NCBI GenBank assembly: GCA_030427765.1
Contig: JAUICS010000103.1
Location: 1 to 5,822 of the forward strand
DNA: 5,822 nucleotides
Direction of reading: 5' to 3'
From: Alphaproteobacteria bacterium
Lineage (GTDB): Bacteria; Pseudomonadota; Alphaproteobacteria; Micavibrionales; Micavibrionaceae
The position numbers and the translations under genes are program-made. The notes below the pieces were generated by a model that saw nothing but the letters and a program-made list of their open reading frames with translations, searched no databases and had not been told where the DNA came from. Position 1 is the stretch's first letter. Every line of letters begins with the position of its first letter. Of the stretch, positions 4,973 through 5,822 are shown one piece after another.

Positions 4973-5800
4973 ATGAGCATAAGCAAAATTAGAAATTCAA
5001 AAGTTGCAGATGGAAGTAAGCCTTTAGTTTGCCTGACGGCCTACACTGCGCCAATGGCAAAGGTCGTTTCAAAACATGCCGATTTGGCCTTGGTTGGCGA
5101 TAGTTTAGGTATGGTTCTTTACGGATTTAATTCAACGGTGGAAGTTACATTAGACATCATGATCGCACACGGTAAGGCCGTCGCAAATCATGCGTCAAAA
5201 GTATGTGTTGTGGTTGATATGCCGTTTGGGAGTTATCAGGCATCACCGGAACAGGCGTTTATAAATGCATCACGCATTATGAAGGAAACGGGATGCGATG
5301 CCGTTAAGCTTGAGGGCGGATCAGAAATGGCGGAAACAATTGCATTCTTGGTGTCACGCGGTATTCCGGTTATGGGGCATATCGGTTTGCAGCCACAATC
5401 CGTTCATGCTGATGGGGGATATAAAGTTAAGGGGCGCGATACTGATACATTTAATAAAGTGATGGACGATGCAATTGCCCTTGATAAAGCAGGGGTATTT
5501 GCAATGGTTCTTGAATGTACCGTTGATGAGTTGTCGAAAGATATTACCGGCACAGTAAGCGTTCCAACAATTGGCATTGGGGCATCTGTTCATTGTGACG
5601 GTCAAATATTGGTTACCGAAGATATGTTGGGTCTTACGGATGGACGTAAGCCATCATTTGTAAAATCATACAAGGATTTATATGCGGATATAGAAGACGG
5701 AATTTCTGAATATGCAAATGATGTTCGGGACGGTGCTTTTCCGGATGAAAAATATAGTTTTTCCACACCTGAGCGAAGCAAGCCAAAGCTGGTCGGCTAA
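4973..5800 (+). CDS. panB: 3-methyl-2-oxobutanoate hydroxymethyltransferase (ketopantoate hydroxymethyltransferase)
   Basis: PanB transfers a hydroxymethyl group from 5,10-methylenetetrahydrofolate to 2-oxoisovalerate. This is the first committed step of pantothenate, and hence coenzyme A, synthesis in the cytoplasm. The 275-residue protein has normal family length and forms a TIM barrel. Visible signatures are LTAYTAPMAK (21-30), VGDSLGM with metal ligand D43 (41-47), DMPFGSY with ligand D82 (82-88), SPEQAFINASRIMKETG (91-107), VKLEGG with E114 (111-116), MGHIGLQPQSV (134-144), GGYKVKGR (148-155), VLECTV with catalytic E181 (179-184) and IGIGASVHCDGQILV (200-214). All expected catalytic and metal residues are present. 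The gene diverges from the C39-like peptidase gene. A purine-rich AAGGG (5811-5815) at the window edge suggests that another gene begins just beyond it, but its identity is not visible. Confidence 0.97.
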   Translation: MSISKIRNSKVADGSKPLVCLTAYTAPMAKVVSKHADLALVGDSLGMVLYGFNSTVEVTLDIMIAHGKAVANHASKVCVVVDMPFGSYQASPEQAFINASRIMKETGCDAVKLEGGSEMAETIAFLVSRGIPVMGHIGLQPQSVHADGGYKVKGRDTDTFNKVMDDAIALDKAGVFAMVLECTVDELSKDITGTVSVPTIGIGASVHCDGQILVTEDMLGLTDGRKPSFVKSYKDLYADIEDGISEYANDVRDGAFPDEKYSFSTPERSKPKLVG

Positions 5801-5808
5801 CAGACCAG
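5789..5808 (+). other. Small inverted repeat spanning the panB stop codon
   Basis: CTGGTC (5789-5794) and GACCAG (5803-5808) form a perfect 6-base stem with an 8-base loop containing the TAA. No U tract follows, and a ribosome-site-like AAGGG comes right after. It is therefore more likely a minor intercistronic hairpin than a terminator. Confidence 0.3.
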
Positions 5809-5822
5809 ATAAGGGCATTACA

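Noticed and set aside
4905..4976. A 23-codon upstream reading frame whose TGA overlaps the panB ATG
   Set aside because: It has no ribosome binding site, its start lies upstream of the predicted panB transcript start, and the peptide has no regulatory codon pattern such as a run of valine or leucine codons tied to a terminator.

Overview
This 5.8 kb window looks like ordinary chromosome of a bacterium of moderate GC content, most likely an alphaproteobacterium. That placement is an inference. It rests on the character of the NnrE/NnrD and PanB proteins (for example the KKLGHCLYPGR-like and IGIGAS..CDGQILV motifs). The tRNA-His keeps the canonical encoded G-1 and C73, which many alphaproteobacteria have lost, so the organism may lie outside that large clade. 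I see no transposase, integrase, CRISPR array, phage gene or other sign of an island.

Layout. The left part is read on the minus strand. A tRNA-His(GUG) gene (1689-1764) is followed by a fused nnrE-nnrD gene (210-1628) for repair of damaged NAD(P)H hydrates. The start of a TauE/SafE-type membrane transporter gene (217 down to the window edge) overlaps the nnr stop codon by 8 bases. A 148-base divergent intergenic region (1765-1912) holds the tRNA promoter and a near-perfect 11-base inverted repeat. The middle is a large plus-strand gene (1913-4222) for a 769-residue protein with two AAA modules. The first has intact ATPase motifs; the second has lost every one of them. It runs tail to tail, with a single base between stop codons, into a minus-strand gene (4224-4805) for a 193-residue cytoplasmic C39-like cysteine peptidase. 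A second divergent, AT-rich region (4806-4972) carries candidate promoters for both flanking genes and a perfect 7-base-arm inverted repeat beside the peptidase ribosome binding site. The right part is panB (4973-5800), the first committed enzyme of pantothenate and coenzyme A synthesis. A ribosome-binding-like sequence at the very edge suggests another gene follows.

How the genes relate. nnrED and panB both serve cofactor metabolism (NAD(P)H repair and CoA synthesis), but they are not in one operon. The AAA protein and the peptidase are the least explained genes. Their convergent arrangement gives no operon-based reason to treat them as one system, though their mRNAs should overlap. The most distinctive content is the AAA protein with its catalytically dead second module; I do not see a complete new defence or mobile system.
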